From: Pedobacter glucosidilyticus
GTDB taxonomy: Bacteria > Bacteroidota > Bacteroidia > Sphingobacteriales > Sphingobacteriaceae
Assembly: GCF_002483235.1 (NCBI RefSeq)
Contig: NZ_DLHN01000027.1
Location: 140,724 to 204,723 of the forward strand
Reading direction: 5' to 3'
Length of the DNA: 64,000 nucleotides
This document shows positions 37,340 through 46,541 of the stretch, piece by piece (within the stretch, counting starts at the first letter, position 1; the number at the start of each line of letters is the position of its first letter). Under the pieces are notes generated by a model. That model was not told the DNA's origin. It did no database searches and worked only from the letters and a program-made list of their open reading frames with translations. Both the position numbers and the translations under genes were made by a program.

Positions 37340-38899
37340 ATGAAAAATATCATCAAACTTTTAACCGGATTAGGCTGTCTTATAACAGTTATTAGTTCAT
37401 GTAAATCTGCTTTAGATCGTGACCCTCTAACAGAATATACTTACGATAATTATTGGAATGAGCCTTCGCAAGCTAGTGCGGCATTAAGTGGAGCATATTT
37501 CAGATTACAATCTACCTTAAATACTGAATTTGTCTTATACGGTGAAGCCAGAGCAGACATGCTTGCAGTACCCAGAGAAGACAATGTGACCAACTTGGCC
37601 CTTTTAGGAAATAGGTTAAGTCCTGATTTAGCGATATCTGATTGGTCTAACTTTTACAGGGTGATTGGTCAAGCCAACTTGATTATCAAGAATGTAAAAG
37701 AAATGAGGGAAAGAGGCATTTATGCTAATCAAACAGCCGAGTATAATAGAGTTTTAGGGCAGGCTTTAGGTTTAAGAGCATATTGCTATTTGCTGATGAC
37801 TAAAGTTTGGGGAAATGTACCTCTTATTACCGAGCCTATATTAAGCAATGGAGACATTAATTCTTTTAAAACCCCAAGAACAGATTCTCTGAAAGTTTAC
37901 AATCAGGTTGCTACAGATTTATTGCAAGCAAGAGATTTACTACCTGCATCTTATACAGATGCTAGAAGAACCAGAGCCACACTAACTAAAGGAGGAATTG
38001 ACGCTATTCTTACCGATTATTTCATGTGGCGCAATAATGTTGATAGCGCATTAATATACTCTAGAAATATCTTAGACAATACTACGCAGTACAGATTAGC
38101 CGCATTACATGATCCTAACATAGATTATTTAAGCAGACCGCAAGTAGATATTGACAATACAGAATATGCCAAAATGTTTATTGATGGATTTAGTCCGGAA
38201 TCTATTTTTGAGATTGAGTACAGCTTTGATGAAGGTACTACTTCTGGTTTATTAGCTTTATTTGCTGGTGGCGATGGTGTAGCCCAGTTTGTAGCTAATG
38301 CTGTTTTTGCTTCAAAATTTTCATCAACAGACTTAAGGAATTTGGCTAATTTTAGATCTAGTGTTCAAATATTTAAACAATTCCCTAAAGGAACTTTTGA
38401 TAGAAATACCCAAAACGACAAAAATGTAATCCTGTACCGATTGGCAGATATCATCTTGCTAAGAGCCGAAGCCTTTGTTGCTAAAGGAGATAGAGCTGCT
38501 GCTTGGAATTTACTTAAGAGAATTAGAGAAAGAACATTTGGACCTGTAGAAATACAAACTCCGGATGCAAATTCACCAACAGGTTATGTAATTAATAATC
38601 CAAATCCCAATAACAAATTTAATACTGGTCCAACGGGTAGTAATGAAATGGCTGCATTTATGGCGCTTTCAAGAAGTGCAGCAATTGATGTTATTTTGGA
38701 AGAAAGACAAAAAGAGCTATGTTTTGAGGGTAAAAGATGGTTTGATTTGGTAAGAACTGGTAGAGTATTAACGGCCAAAGTTACCGCTAATGGTGTGGAA
38801 CGCCCTCTTGTAGTTAATGCAGCAAACATCTTATTTCCGATTAACTTAAATGTGATTAGATTAAACCCATTGATCGAGCAAAATAATTTTTACAAATAA
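37340..38899 (+). CDS. SusD/RagB-family surface glycan-binding lipoprotein
   Basis: A 519-residue lipoprotein with lipobox VISSC (Cys21) followed by KSALDRDPLTEYTYDNYWNE. SusD-type TPR segments (LGLRAYCYLLMTKVWGNVPL) and the C-terminal LEERQKELCFEGKRWFDLVR block confirm the family. It pairs with the SusC encoded 4 nt upstream. Confidence 0.95.
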   Translation: MKNIIKLLTGLGCLITVISSCKSALDRDPLTEYTYDNYWNEPSQASAALSGAYFRLQSTLNTEFVLYGEARADMLAVPREDNVTNLALLGNRLSPDLAISDWSNFYRVIGQANLIIKNVKEMRERGIYANQTAEYNRVLGQALGLRAYCYLLMTKVWGNVPLITEPILSNGDINSFKTPRTDSLKVYNQVATDLLQARDLLPASYTDARRTRATLTKGGIDAILTDYFMWRNNVDSALIYSRNILDNTTQYRLAALHDPNIDYLSRPQVDIDNTEYAKMFIDGFSPESIFEIEYSFDEGTTSGLLALFAGGDGVAQFVANAVFASKFSSTDLRNLANFRSSVQIFKQFPKGTFDRNTQNDKNVILYRLADIILLRAEAFVAKGDRAAAWNLLKRIRERTFGPVEIQTPDANSPTGYVINNPNPNNKFNTGPTGSNEMAAFMALSRSAAIDVILEERQKELCFEGKRWFDLVRTGRVLTAKVTANGVERPLVVNAANILFPINLNVIRLNPLIEQNNFYK

Positions 38900-38908
38900 A
38901 ATCAAGAA

Positions 38909-40447
38909 ATGATGAAGAAAATAACTTATCTAAAGATTTTAATCTGTACAATGATACTCAGTATGAGTATCACCTCTTGTGAAAAATTTTCACTACTTAA
39001 AAATGAAAATGTAGAGCATATTTCAGCTGGTGTAAATCTTAAAACTAAGACCGTATGGGAATTTATATCAGAAAATAACTTCCATGAAAATGACCCTACC
39101 AAGATTGGTTTATTTGGTAAAGCTATACAACATGCAGGTTTAAAAGATTTACTAAATGATTCTAAACAAAACTTAACGGTAATTATTCCTAATGATGATG
39201 TACTTCAAAATTTCATTGAAGGTTTAGGTTATACTGAAGTAGAAGATGTACCAGCTATTATTTTGAAGAATATCTTACTAAACAATATTATTGAGAGACG
39301 TGTAAGATCTTTTGATTTAGAAGCAGGCGTAAATTATTCTTACCCTAGTTTAAGTAATGATAGCTTATACCTAACCCGTAGTATTGCTGTTGGCAACGAG
39401 TATGTACTAACCGTTAATTCATCACCCAATGCAAGCTCCGTGAGTGCTAGCGTTAGAACTCAAAATTTAGAATTTATTAATGGGGTAGCTCATGTGGTAA
39501 ACACTTTCACCTATTATACAGCTAAAACAAATCCTAAGGATCAAGTAAACCCAGCTAATGTTTCTATTTTAACTGATACCATTTACGTGACTAAAGATAC
39601 TTACCTTCAGAATGGAACTGCTAATAGAACATTAAATTATGGCAGTATACAAGACGTACAAACTAAATTGTTTGGCGCTACAGGTAATGCCGCAAGTTTT
39701 AGTAAAAGGACTTTAACTCAGTATGCTGTTAGGGGACCTCGTTTTAATGGTAGAATTGGAACTGTAAGGCTAGAAATGTTTTTCAATACTATTCAAATTA
39801 ACAATCCTCAAACTCCTACTACCATGAATTTCTTTGAAGAGCAAAATGTTGATTGGAACGAAAGCACAGTAAGCTGGGTAACTGCACCAACTTTTGGTTC
39901 TATTTCAATTGGTAGCTTAAGTTTAACTCAAGCCATGAGAAATACATGGGCAAATATTGACATTACTTCTTTCTATAATGCTGCTTTAAGCCAAGGTAAA
40001 ACCTTTGTAAATATTGGTGGTGCTGTTGTTCCAGATTTAAACACACATTTCCGTTCTAAAGAATTCAGTGGTGGGGCTTTCAGATCAAGATTAATTCTTA
40101 GCAGTCCACCGGTTAGTATTATTAGTCCCGCAGCAAATAATCCAATAGAAGTTCAGGTTTCAAACCCAGTTAAAGTATTGTCTTTAAATGAGCTTAGATT
40201 TCAAGGTACTGCTGATAAAAACATTTCTTACACTTTAACTCAGGCTCCTCAAAACGGATTCTTAGTTTTAAATGGTATCCCATTACTTGTAAACGCTTCT
40301 TTTACACAAGAGCAGATAGCTAAAGGTGTAGTAAAATACTTGTACAATGGCACTGCCCCAAGTACAGATACTGCAATTTTAGAGGCTAGAGATTTCCAAG
40401 GAGGTATATATAATCAGTTAGTTAACTTAACATTTAATATCAGATAA
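38909..40447 (+). CDS. Surface lipoprotein with fasciclin, DNRLRE-type and cadherin-like domains
   Basis: A 512-residue lipoprotein (lipobox ITSC, Cys24). Residues about 45-200 form a fasciclin (FAS1) domain (LTVIIPNDDVLQNFI; LEFINGVAHVVNTF). Residues about 222-392 have the DNRLRE pattern (VTKDTYLQNGTANRTLNYGS; NVDWNESTVSWVTAP; NIDITSFYNAALSQ), a beta-jelly-roll fold that includes alginate-binding CBM96 members. The last 110 residues resemble a cadherin_3-like repeat (ITLTQAPQNG-type TADKNISYTLTQAPQNGFLV; AILEARDFQGG). As third gene after susCD it is probably a surface glycan-binding protein (SusE/F position). The combination of domains is unusual. Confidence 0.75.
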   Translation: MMKKITYLKILICTMILSMSITSCEKFSLLKNENVEHISAGVNLKTKTVWEFISENNFHENDPTKIGLFGKAIQHAGLKDLLNDSKQNLTVIIPNDDVLQNFIEGLGYTEVEDVPAIILKNILLNNIIERRVRSFDLEAGVNYSYPSLSNDSLYLTRSIAVGNEYVLTVNSSPNASSVSASVRTQNLEFINGVAHVVNTFTYYTAKTNPKDQVNPANVSILTDTIYVTKDTYLQNGTANRTLNYGSIQDVQTKLFGATGNAASFSKRTLTQYAVRGPRFNGRIGTVRLEMFFNTIQINNPQTPTTMNFFEEQNVDWNESTVSWVTAPTFGSISIGSLSLTQAMRNTWANIDITSFYNAALSQGKTFVNIGGAVVPDLNTHFRSKEFSGGAFRSRLILSSPPVSIISPAANNPIEVQVSNPVKVLSLNELRFQGTADKNISYTLTQAPQNGFLVLNGIPLLVNASFTQEQIAKGVVKYLYNGTAPSTDTAILEARDFQGGIYNQLVNLTFNIR

Positions 40448-40469
40448 TTATATCTGAAATATAGTTTTA

Positions 40470-40588
40470 GAGGCTGTCTCAAATCACCACTTTGTGTCAG
40501 GCTGAGCGGAGTCGAAGCCTTTTCTGAGTATATCAGAGAACATTTCGACTCCGCTCAATGTGACAAATATGATTTTTGAGACAGCCTC
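40470..40588. repeat. 119-bp imperfect inverted repeat (mobile REP/MITE-like unit, possible terminator)
   Basis: Outer arms GAGGCTGTCTCAAA and TTTTGAGACAGCCTC (40574-40588) enclose inner arms GGCTGAGCGGAGTCGAAG and TTCGACTCCGCTCAATGTG. The unit ends in a T-run (40588-40596). It lies between the surface lipoprotein gene and the regulator gene and could terminate the susCD operon. Such GAGCGGAGTCGAA hairpins are widely dispersed in Bacteroidota genomes. The rest of 40448-40792 shows no gene. Confidence 0.7.
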
Positions 40589-40792
40589 TTTTTTTATCTA
40601 TGTAGAGATGACTGAAAGACATAATGATGCTATATTTTTGGTGGAATAAATAATTTTAACCATTTAAGAATTATACTGATATCCCTCATTGTAAAATAAT
40701 TCAAACAAAAGAAATTAATACAAGCTAAACTTTAGCCGAGTCCATTTTTTTTATTAGTTTAGTGCAAGCCAACATAAACGGGTAAAATATCA

Positions 40793-43700
40793 TTGCTTTT
40801 TTTCTGTCGATTTTTAATTAAACTCTTTGAGAGAATTACTTCTCTCTACAAGGATATTTTTAAACTAAAAATATCTAATGGCACTTTATTGCTGTTTTTT
40901 TTATTACTTGTACAGCAAACTAGTTATGCTCAGGCTAGATTCTTTAGCCAGCAATTAGACAATAGTACAGGCTTATCTAACAGCTGTTTAAATTCTATCT
41001 ATCAAGATTCTGATAAACTTATGTGGTTTGGAACTTGGGACGGCCTAAGTATGTACGATGGCTCCTCTTTTCACATATTTGAATACAGCCAAAGCAATAC
41101 TAAAAAAAGTATCAGAAGCAATATAATTTATCAGATAAAGGAAGATAAAAACAAGAATATATGGATTGCAACAATTGAAGGCATATCTAAGTATGATAAG
41201 TTAACTGGAAATTTTGAACACTATTTTTATAGTAAAGACCTTAATGATAAGGTTATAAACAAGGGCTTTCTTTTAGCAAAGGATTTAGATGGAACAATTT
41301 ACGGTATCCAGAAAACTGATTCGTTTGTTAACTATTACGATACCAAAACCTCTAACTTTAAGAGATGCGATTTACCTGAATTTAAGCAAGGAAAAATATC
41401 AAAAATCATAAGTGACTATGCCAATAGATTATGGATTGTTACCAGAGGCGGAGGTTTGCAGGCTTATCAAAAGCGGAACAATAAGTTTACCAAAATTAAA
41501 AATTTAAACCTGCCAGATGATGTAGTAGATGTTTATGATGTCAACAGCACTATATTTTATACCACCTCTAATAAACAACTGTTTAAAGCAAATGAGCAAC
41601 TTAATTTTAAACAAGTAGCTGTTTTACCAAATGCTTTAAAAGCCATTACTTTCTTTAAAAACAACTATATCCTAGCTTGGTCTTCTAAAGGACTAGCTGA
41701 GTATAATACTGATTTTAAGCCTTCTAATAATTTAGAAGATGAGCTGCAGCCTTTACAAAATACAAGAATTACTTCTTTATATGTAGGCAGTCAAAACATA
41801 CTTTGGATTGGTACAGATGGAAGTGGAGTAGTTAAAATTGCCGAAAAGCAAAATCATTTTGGTTTGGTAAAGCAATTGCCAGGAGGAGGAAAAATCAATA
41901 CTCCTATTAGAGCCTTTAATGAAGTTGATCATCAATTATGGATTGGAACTAAAGGAAATGGTATCATCACCATAAGCAATTTGGGTAAACCTAATGCCTC
42001 TAGCAGTTCCATCAAAACGTTTTATTCTGTTTATGGCTTATTAGATAACTGTGTTTATTCTATCCAAAAAGGGAAAGATAATTTTGTTTATGTAGGTTCT
42101 GATGCATTAGGCGTTACCTTGTATGACCAGCAGCAAAAAAAATGGTACACTTGGGACAAAATCTTAGAACATGATAAATACGACTCATTTAACTCTGTTC
42201 ATAGTATTTTAATCGATAGAGACAGCTCTGTTTGGTTAGGATTAGAAACTTTTGGATTAATTCATGTTAAAATAAAAAGAAATAAGACTGGCTTACCTAC
42301 CATCCAATACTTAAGAAAATACCCATATACAGGTAATAGATTTGGACCTGGTAATAATGTGATTTATACTTTAGAGAACGGCAATAACAACCAGCTATAT
42401 GTTGGCTGTAGATATGGTGGATTGAGCATTTTTAATAAAAAAACAAAGACTTTTAGGACCATCAACGCCTTTTCTTATAAAAATAGCCTTTCAAATAATG
42501 ATGTTCTGGCCTTATATAAAGATAAAACCAATAAACTTTGGATAGGTACCAGTTATGGCCTGAATTATATTGAAGAAAAGGACTTAATTAAAGACAAGCC
42601 TGTTTTTAAGAAAATCACCAAAGAGAATGGTTTACCAAATAATACCGTTCATACCATTACGCAAGATAACGAAGGTTTTATTTGGGCAAGTACAAATAAA
42701 GGTCTGGTGAAGATTAATCCAACATCTTTACAAATAGTAAGGTTTAAAGCAGCAGATGGCCTACAAAGTGATGAATTTAGTGATAACGCTGTTTGGAAAA
42801 ACAGTGAAGGCTATCTGTTTTTTGGTGGGATTTATGGCTTTAATTATTTTCTCCCAAAGAATATAAAAACCAATAATTATCAGCCTAATTTGCTGCTTAG
42901 TGAAATTCAAATGGCTGGATTGTCAGAAGAAGTATCACAGTTTAACATTTTAAGTGCAAAAAATAATGCTCGTCCAAAAGAATATATTTTATCTCCGGGC
43001 GATAACTTTTTCGAGCTCAGAATTAAAGCAATAGATTATACAGGTTCTGAAAAATCTAATTACACCTATTTTTTAGAAGGAAATGATAAAGTGTGGCATT
43101 ATTTAAGCCAAGACAATAAAATCACCTACAGTAATATTCCACCCGGTAATTATACCTTGAAATTAAAGTGGTCTAATGAAAGTGGCGTTTGGACTAACGA
43201 AGTTATAGCCTTTAACCTTCAAATAAAGCAATATTTTTGGCTTACATGGATAGCTTTTCTAGGCTATTTTATTATAGCCGCATCAGGACTTTATGTTTTT
43301 TATAGATATAGAAGAAATAAGGTGAAAATGCAATATGAGCTATCTATGGAGCACATGTTGAGAGAGAAAGACGAAGAAGTTCATCAAGAACAACTTAATT
43401 TCTTTACCAATATCGCTCATGAATTGCAAACACCATTAACACTGATATTAGGTTCTCTTGAACGCTATTTTCTTAAAGCAAAAACAGATACTAAACAAGG
43501 GCATAATTATTTTCTTTCTATTGTCAATCAGCAGGCTTCTCGCTTAAATTATTTGGTTTATCAGCTTTTAGAATTTAGAAAAGCCGAAGCAGGGCATCTT
43601 AAAAATCATTATAGTTATGTAAATATTAGTAAGCTTTTAACTAATATTTCTGAGCTGTTTTTGCATGTAAATGATCAGGATAAATTTTATTATACTGCGA

Positions 43701-44995
43701 ATATAGAACCTGATATAGAAACCTGGGTAGATAAAGATAAACTAGAAAAAATCATCTTTAATTTACTTTCAAACGCATTTAAACATACTCATGCTGGTAA
43801 TACTATCCAATTTTCTGTAACTAAAAATTCAGAAAATCAGCAATTAGAAATTAAGGTATCAAATTCTGGGTATAATTTGTCTAAAGAGGAATTATCTAAT
43901 TTGTTTGACAGGTTTTTTGTTGTTGATGATACCCAGCAAAGCAAAATAAGCTCGGGTATTGGTTTAGCATTTACCAGAGAGCTGGTTAACCTTTTAAAAG
44001 GAGATATAGCAGTTTCATCAGAAAATAACTGGATTTTTTTCACAGTAAAACTACCACTTAACTACATTCCTGCCGAGGAAGAAAAACTGAAACACAGTAT
44101 TGATAAATTAGATAAACCATCTTATTTACTAACTTCTATGGCTATTGAACAAGATGGCACTGAAGAGAAAATTATATTTGATAATAATAAGCAAGCGGTT
44201 CTAAATAGTGTTGAAAATCAAGACAAAAAAAGCATTTTAATTATTGAAGATGAGCCTTCCATTAGGTACTTATTAAAAGATATTCTAAAAGATGTCTATA
44301 ATGTTTATGAGGCCGAGAATGGAAAAAAAGCATTAGATATTGTAAGGAAAATAATCCCTAACCTTATCATAAGTGATATTATGATGCCTGATATGAGCGG
44401 ATTAGAAGTTTGTAACATCATTAAAAACACACCCGAAACTTGCCATATTCCATTTATTATCCTATCAGCCAGGGGAACTATTGAACAGAAAAACGAAGGT
44501 TATGAGGCTGGCGCCGATGCTTACCTTCCTAAGCCATTTCATACAGAGAATTTACTGTTAAGGGTAAGAAAATTGTTGGAATATCAACAAAGGTTACATG
44601 ATTTATTTAATAAAGATCAATCTCCAATAAAAATTCCTGATGTTGGAATGAAACATAATGACAAAGAATTTTTGGAGCAAACTATTGCTTTAATAGAAGA
44701 GAAAATGGACGATGAAAGTTTAGATGCCGTTTATCTGGAAAACAAGCTAGGAATGAGTAAGGCAAACTTTTATAAAAAGTTAAAAGCTTTGTCGAACATG
44801 ACACCTGGAGAATTAATTAAGAGTATTCGTTTACAACAAGCAAGCGAATTATTAAAAAATTCTGAGCTTACAGTTTTAGAAATATTTTATAAAACAGGCT
44901 TTAGTAATCTATCTTATTTTTACCGCGAGTTTAAAAAGAAGTATAATTGTTCTCCAGCAGAATACAGAGCAAAACATAAGTTACCCCTACATTAA
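40793..44995 (+). CDS. Hybrid two-component system regulator (HTCS)
   Basis: A 1400-residue one-protein sensor-regulator. A signal/anchor segment (KISNGTLLLFFLLLVQQTSYAQ) precedes two periplasmic propellers of Reg_prop repeats (LMWFGTWDGLSMYDG, LWIGTDGSGVVKI, LWIGTSYGLNYIEE) and a Y_Y_Y domain near 720-805 (IKAIDYTGSEKSNYTYFLEG; NIPPGNYTLKLKW). A membrane helix lies near 815-835. HisKA (FFTNIAHELQTPLTLI, His near 876), HATPase (KIIFNLLSNAFKHTHAG), a receiver from about 1146 (LIISDIMMPDMSG) and a C-terminal AraC HTH (LTVLEIFYKTGFSNLSYFY) follow. No in-frame ATG exists before the propeller, so the TTG at 40793 is the likely start. It senses a periplasmic oligosaccharide and should activate the second PUL. 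Confidence 0.93.
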   Translation: MLFFCRFLIKLFERITSLYKDIFKLKISNGTLLLFFLLLVQQTSYAQARFFSQQLDNSTGLSNSCLNSIYQDSDKLMWFGTWDGLSMYDGSSFHIFEYSQSNTKKSIRSNIIYQIKEDKNKNIWIATIEGISKYDKLTGNFEHYFYSKDLNDKVINKGFLLAKDLDGTIYGIQKTDSFVNYYDTKTSNFKRCDLPEFKQGKISKIISDYANRLWIVTRGGGLQAYQKRNNKFTKIKNLNLPDDVVDVYDVNSTIFYTTSNKQLFKANEQLNFKQVAVLPNALKAITFFKNNYILAWSSKGLAEYNTDFKPSNNLEDELQPLQNTRITSLYVGSQNILWIGTDGSGVVKIAEKQNHFGLVKQLPGGGKINTPIRAFNEVDHQLWIGTKGNGIITISNLGKPNASSSSIKTFYSVYGLLDNCVYSIQKGKDNFVYVGSDALGVTLYDQQQKKWYTWDKILEHDKYDSFNSVHSILIDRDSSVWLGLETFGLIHVKIKRNKTGLPTIQYLRKYPYTGNRFGPGNNVIYTLENGNNNQLYVGCRYGGLSIFNKKTKTFRTINAFSYKNSLSNNDVLALYKDKTNKLWIGTSYGLNYIEEKDLIKDKPVFKKITKENGLPNNTVHTITQDNEGFIWASTNKGLVKINPTSLQIVRFKAADGLQSDEFSDNAVWKNSEGYLFFGGIYGFNYFLPKNIKTNNYQPNLLLSEIQMAGLSEEVSQFNILSAKNNARPKEYILSPGDNFFELRIKAIDYTGSEKSNYTYFLEGNDKVWHYLSQDNKITYSNIPPGNYTLKLKWSNESGVWTNEVIAFNLQIKQYFWLTWIAFLGYFIIAASGLYVFYRYRRNKVKMQYELSMEHMLREKDEEVHQEQLNFFTNIAHELQTPLTLILGSLERYFLKAKTDTKQGHNYFLSIVNQQASRLNYLVYQLLEFRKAEAGHLKNHYSYVNISKLLTNISELFLHVNDQDKFYYTANIEPDIETWVDKDKLEKIIFNLLSNAFKHTHAGNTIQFSVTKNSENQQLEIKVSNSGYNLSKEELSNLFDRFFVVDDTQQSKISSGIGLAFTRELVNLLKGDIAVSSENNWIFFTVKLPLNYIPAEEEKLKHSIDKLDKPSYLLTSMAIEQDGTEEKIIFDNNKQAVLNSVENQDKKSILIIEDEPSIRYLLKDILKDVYNVYEAENGKKALDIVRKIIPNLIISDIMMPDMSGLEVCNIIKNTPETCHIPFIILSARGTIEQKNEGYEAGADAYLPKPFHTENLLLRVRKLLEYQQRLHDLFNKDQSPIKIPDVGMKHNDKEFLEQTIALIEEKMDDESLDAVYLENKLGMSKANFYKKLKALSNMTPGELIKSIRLQQASELLKNSELTVLEIFYKTGFSNLSYFYREFKKKYNCSPAEYRAKHKLPLH

Positions 44996-45101
44996 GTTTT
45001 AGAAAAGCATTTCTGTATTATTCAAATTAGCTTTCGAGATTTCAATATTAAACGGCTTTAAAACACAGTTTTAGGACTAAAATATAATATTTAAATACTA
45101 T

Positions 45102-45150
45102 AGTACAATAAGTCATTTTAGGATAAACGTAACATTGTATTCATTAAAAA
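45102..45150 (+). promoter_or_regulatory. Element B: candidate HTCS-regulated site
   Basis: ATACTATAGTACAAT, a 10-nt spacer, then AGGATAAACGTAACATTGT and TCATTAAAA. It is almost identical to 51625-51680 over about 55 nt. It lies about 50-95 nt upstream of the secreted-protein gene at 45196. Confidence 0.6.
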
Positions 45151-45195
45151 ACACTTTTTTTTTAATGTTAACCATACCAATTAATCCTAAAAGAA

Positions 45196-46491
45196 ATGAA
45201 AAAAACTTTACTTATTTCAGCGCTTGCATGCTATTTCGGAATTAAAGCTCATGCGCAAACAACGTTATTTTCTCAAAATTTTAATAGTAGTGCAGTACTA
45301 ACAGATTATTACAATGTATCTCCTACCACCAACCAGTTTGATAATATTGTTAGTGGCAATCCTACTAATGCTGCTATATCAATTAATAATAACGCATTAA
45401 GACTAGTAAAAACAGGGGCTTTTAATGGTGGTGCAAATACTTTTTATGCTATTCGTAGTACAGCAATAGGTAGTGGTTCAAATTTAGATTTAGTTCAATA
45501 CAAGTTTGATTATACAGTTTCAAACATTACCACTATATCTACTACTGGAATACCGAATTATCATTTTTTGGTTGGAAGTTCAGTTACAAATGATGCTGCT
45601 GCCGTAAATTACCATAGTAAAGTAACCATTACTCATACCAATACTACAACAGCTCCATTTACCTGGTATATTGCAAATAATAACACAAGTAATACGCTTT
45701 ATAGCGGAACACAGACCATTACCTTAATTGCCAACAACTCTGGAGCAGTAAAATCCTACATTGCGCCTGACGGTTCAACTACATCAGTTGCTAATGATGC
45801 TTATGATATTTGGGTAGGTACTACTTTAGAGGTAAATGATTTAGCCGCTTTAAATACCGGCGATATCTTATCAAAATTTAAATTTGGATTGCCTGCCAAT
45901 ACATTAGCTGCAACGTTTGATGTTGACAATATAGTTGTAACATCATTACCAACCACTTTACCTATCTCTTTAACCTCTTTCACAGCCAAAGCGGTAGATA
46001 AAAACATCTTATTGAACTGGACAACAGCTTCAGAAGAAAATAACGATTATTTTGAGATTCAACACTCTGCTAATGGAAAATCTTTTACCACAATTGGTAA
46101 ACTCAATGGAGCAGGAACTTCTAAAGTTGTTAAAGATTACTCGTTTACAGATGAAAACCCGTTTGCTGGCACTAATTATTACAAATTAATACAGCATGAT
46201 TTTGATGGTAAAACCTCTGAGTTTATCACATCCGCTAGTTCAAAAATTGCGGCTTCGCAGCTTTCTGCTTATGCAACTTCAACAGATGTAAACATTACAC
46301 TTTCATCACCAAATAATACAAAAGGTAAATTACAACTTTTTGATATTTCAGGACGAAAATTATCAGAAACCACAGTTGACGTAAATAAAGGATACAATAC
46401 GTTTTCTCTACCATCAACACTTCAAAGCGGCATACATATTTTAAGATATACAACAGAAAGCGAAATCATTAATCAGAAGTTTTTGAGATAA
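45196..46491 (+). CDS. Type IX-secreted protein of unknown function
   Basis: A 431-residue protein with signal peptide MKKTLLISALACYFGIKAHA. Residues about 25-250 are beta-rich and rich in Asn, Thr and Ser (LFSQNFNSSAVLTDYYNVSP; FDVDNIVVTSLPT), like a lectin-type jelly-roll, but I recognise no catalytic motif. LPISLTSFTAKAVDKNILLN starts an Ig-like segment common before sorting domains. The last 75 residues (LQLFDISGRKLSETTVDVNKG; GIHILRYTTESEIINQKFLR) are a T9SS type A C-terminal sorting domain. It is directly downstream of the HTCS gene and element B, so it is probably an extracellular glycan-binding or cleaving component of the PUL. Confidence 0.75.
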   Translation: MKKTLLISALACYFGIKAHAQTTLFSQNFNSSAVLTDYYNVSPTTNQFDNIVSGNPTNAAISINNNALRLVKTGAFNGGANTFYAIRSTAIGSGSNLDLVQYKFDYTVSNITTISTTGIPNYHFLVGSSVTNDAAAVNYHSKVTITHTNTTTAPFTWYIANNNTSNTLYSGTQTITLIANNSGAVKSYIAPDGSTTSVANDAYDIWVGTTLEVNDLAALNTGDILSKFKFGLPANTLAATFDVDNIVVTSLPTTLPISLTSFTAKAVDKNILLNWTTASEENNDYFEIQHSANGKSFTTIGKLNGAGTSKVVKDYSFTDENPFAGTNYYKLIQHDFDGKTSEFITSASSKIAASQLSAYATSTDVNITLSSPNNTKGKLQLFDISGRKLSETTVDVNKGYNTFSLPSTLQSGIHILRYTTESEIINQKFLR

Positions 46492-46541
46492 CTAATTCTG
46501 CGACTTTAAAGAAAACTAACTATTAACCTAAATTAAACTTA

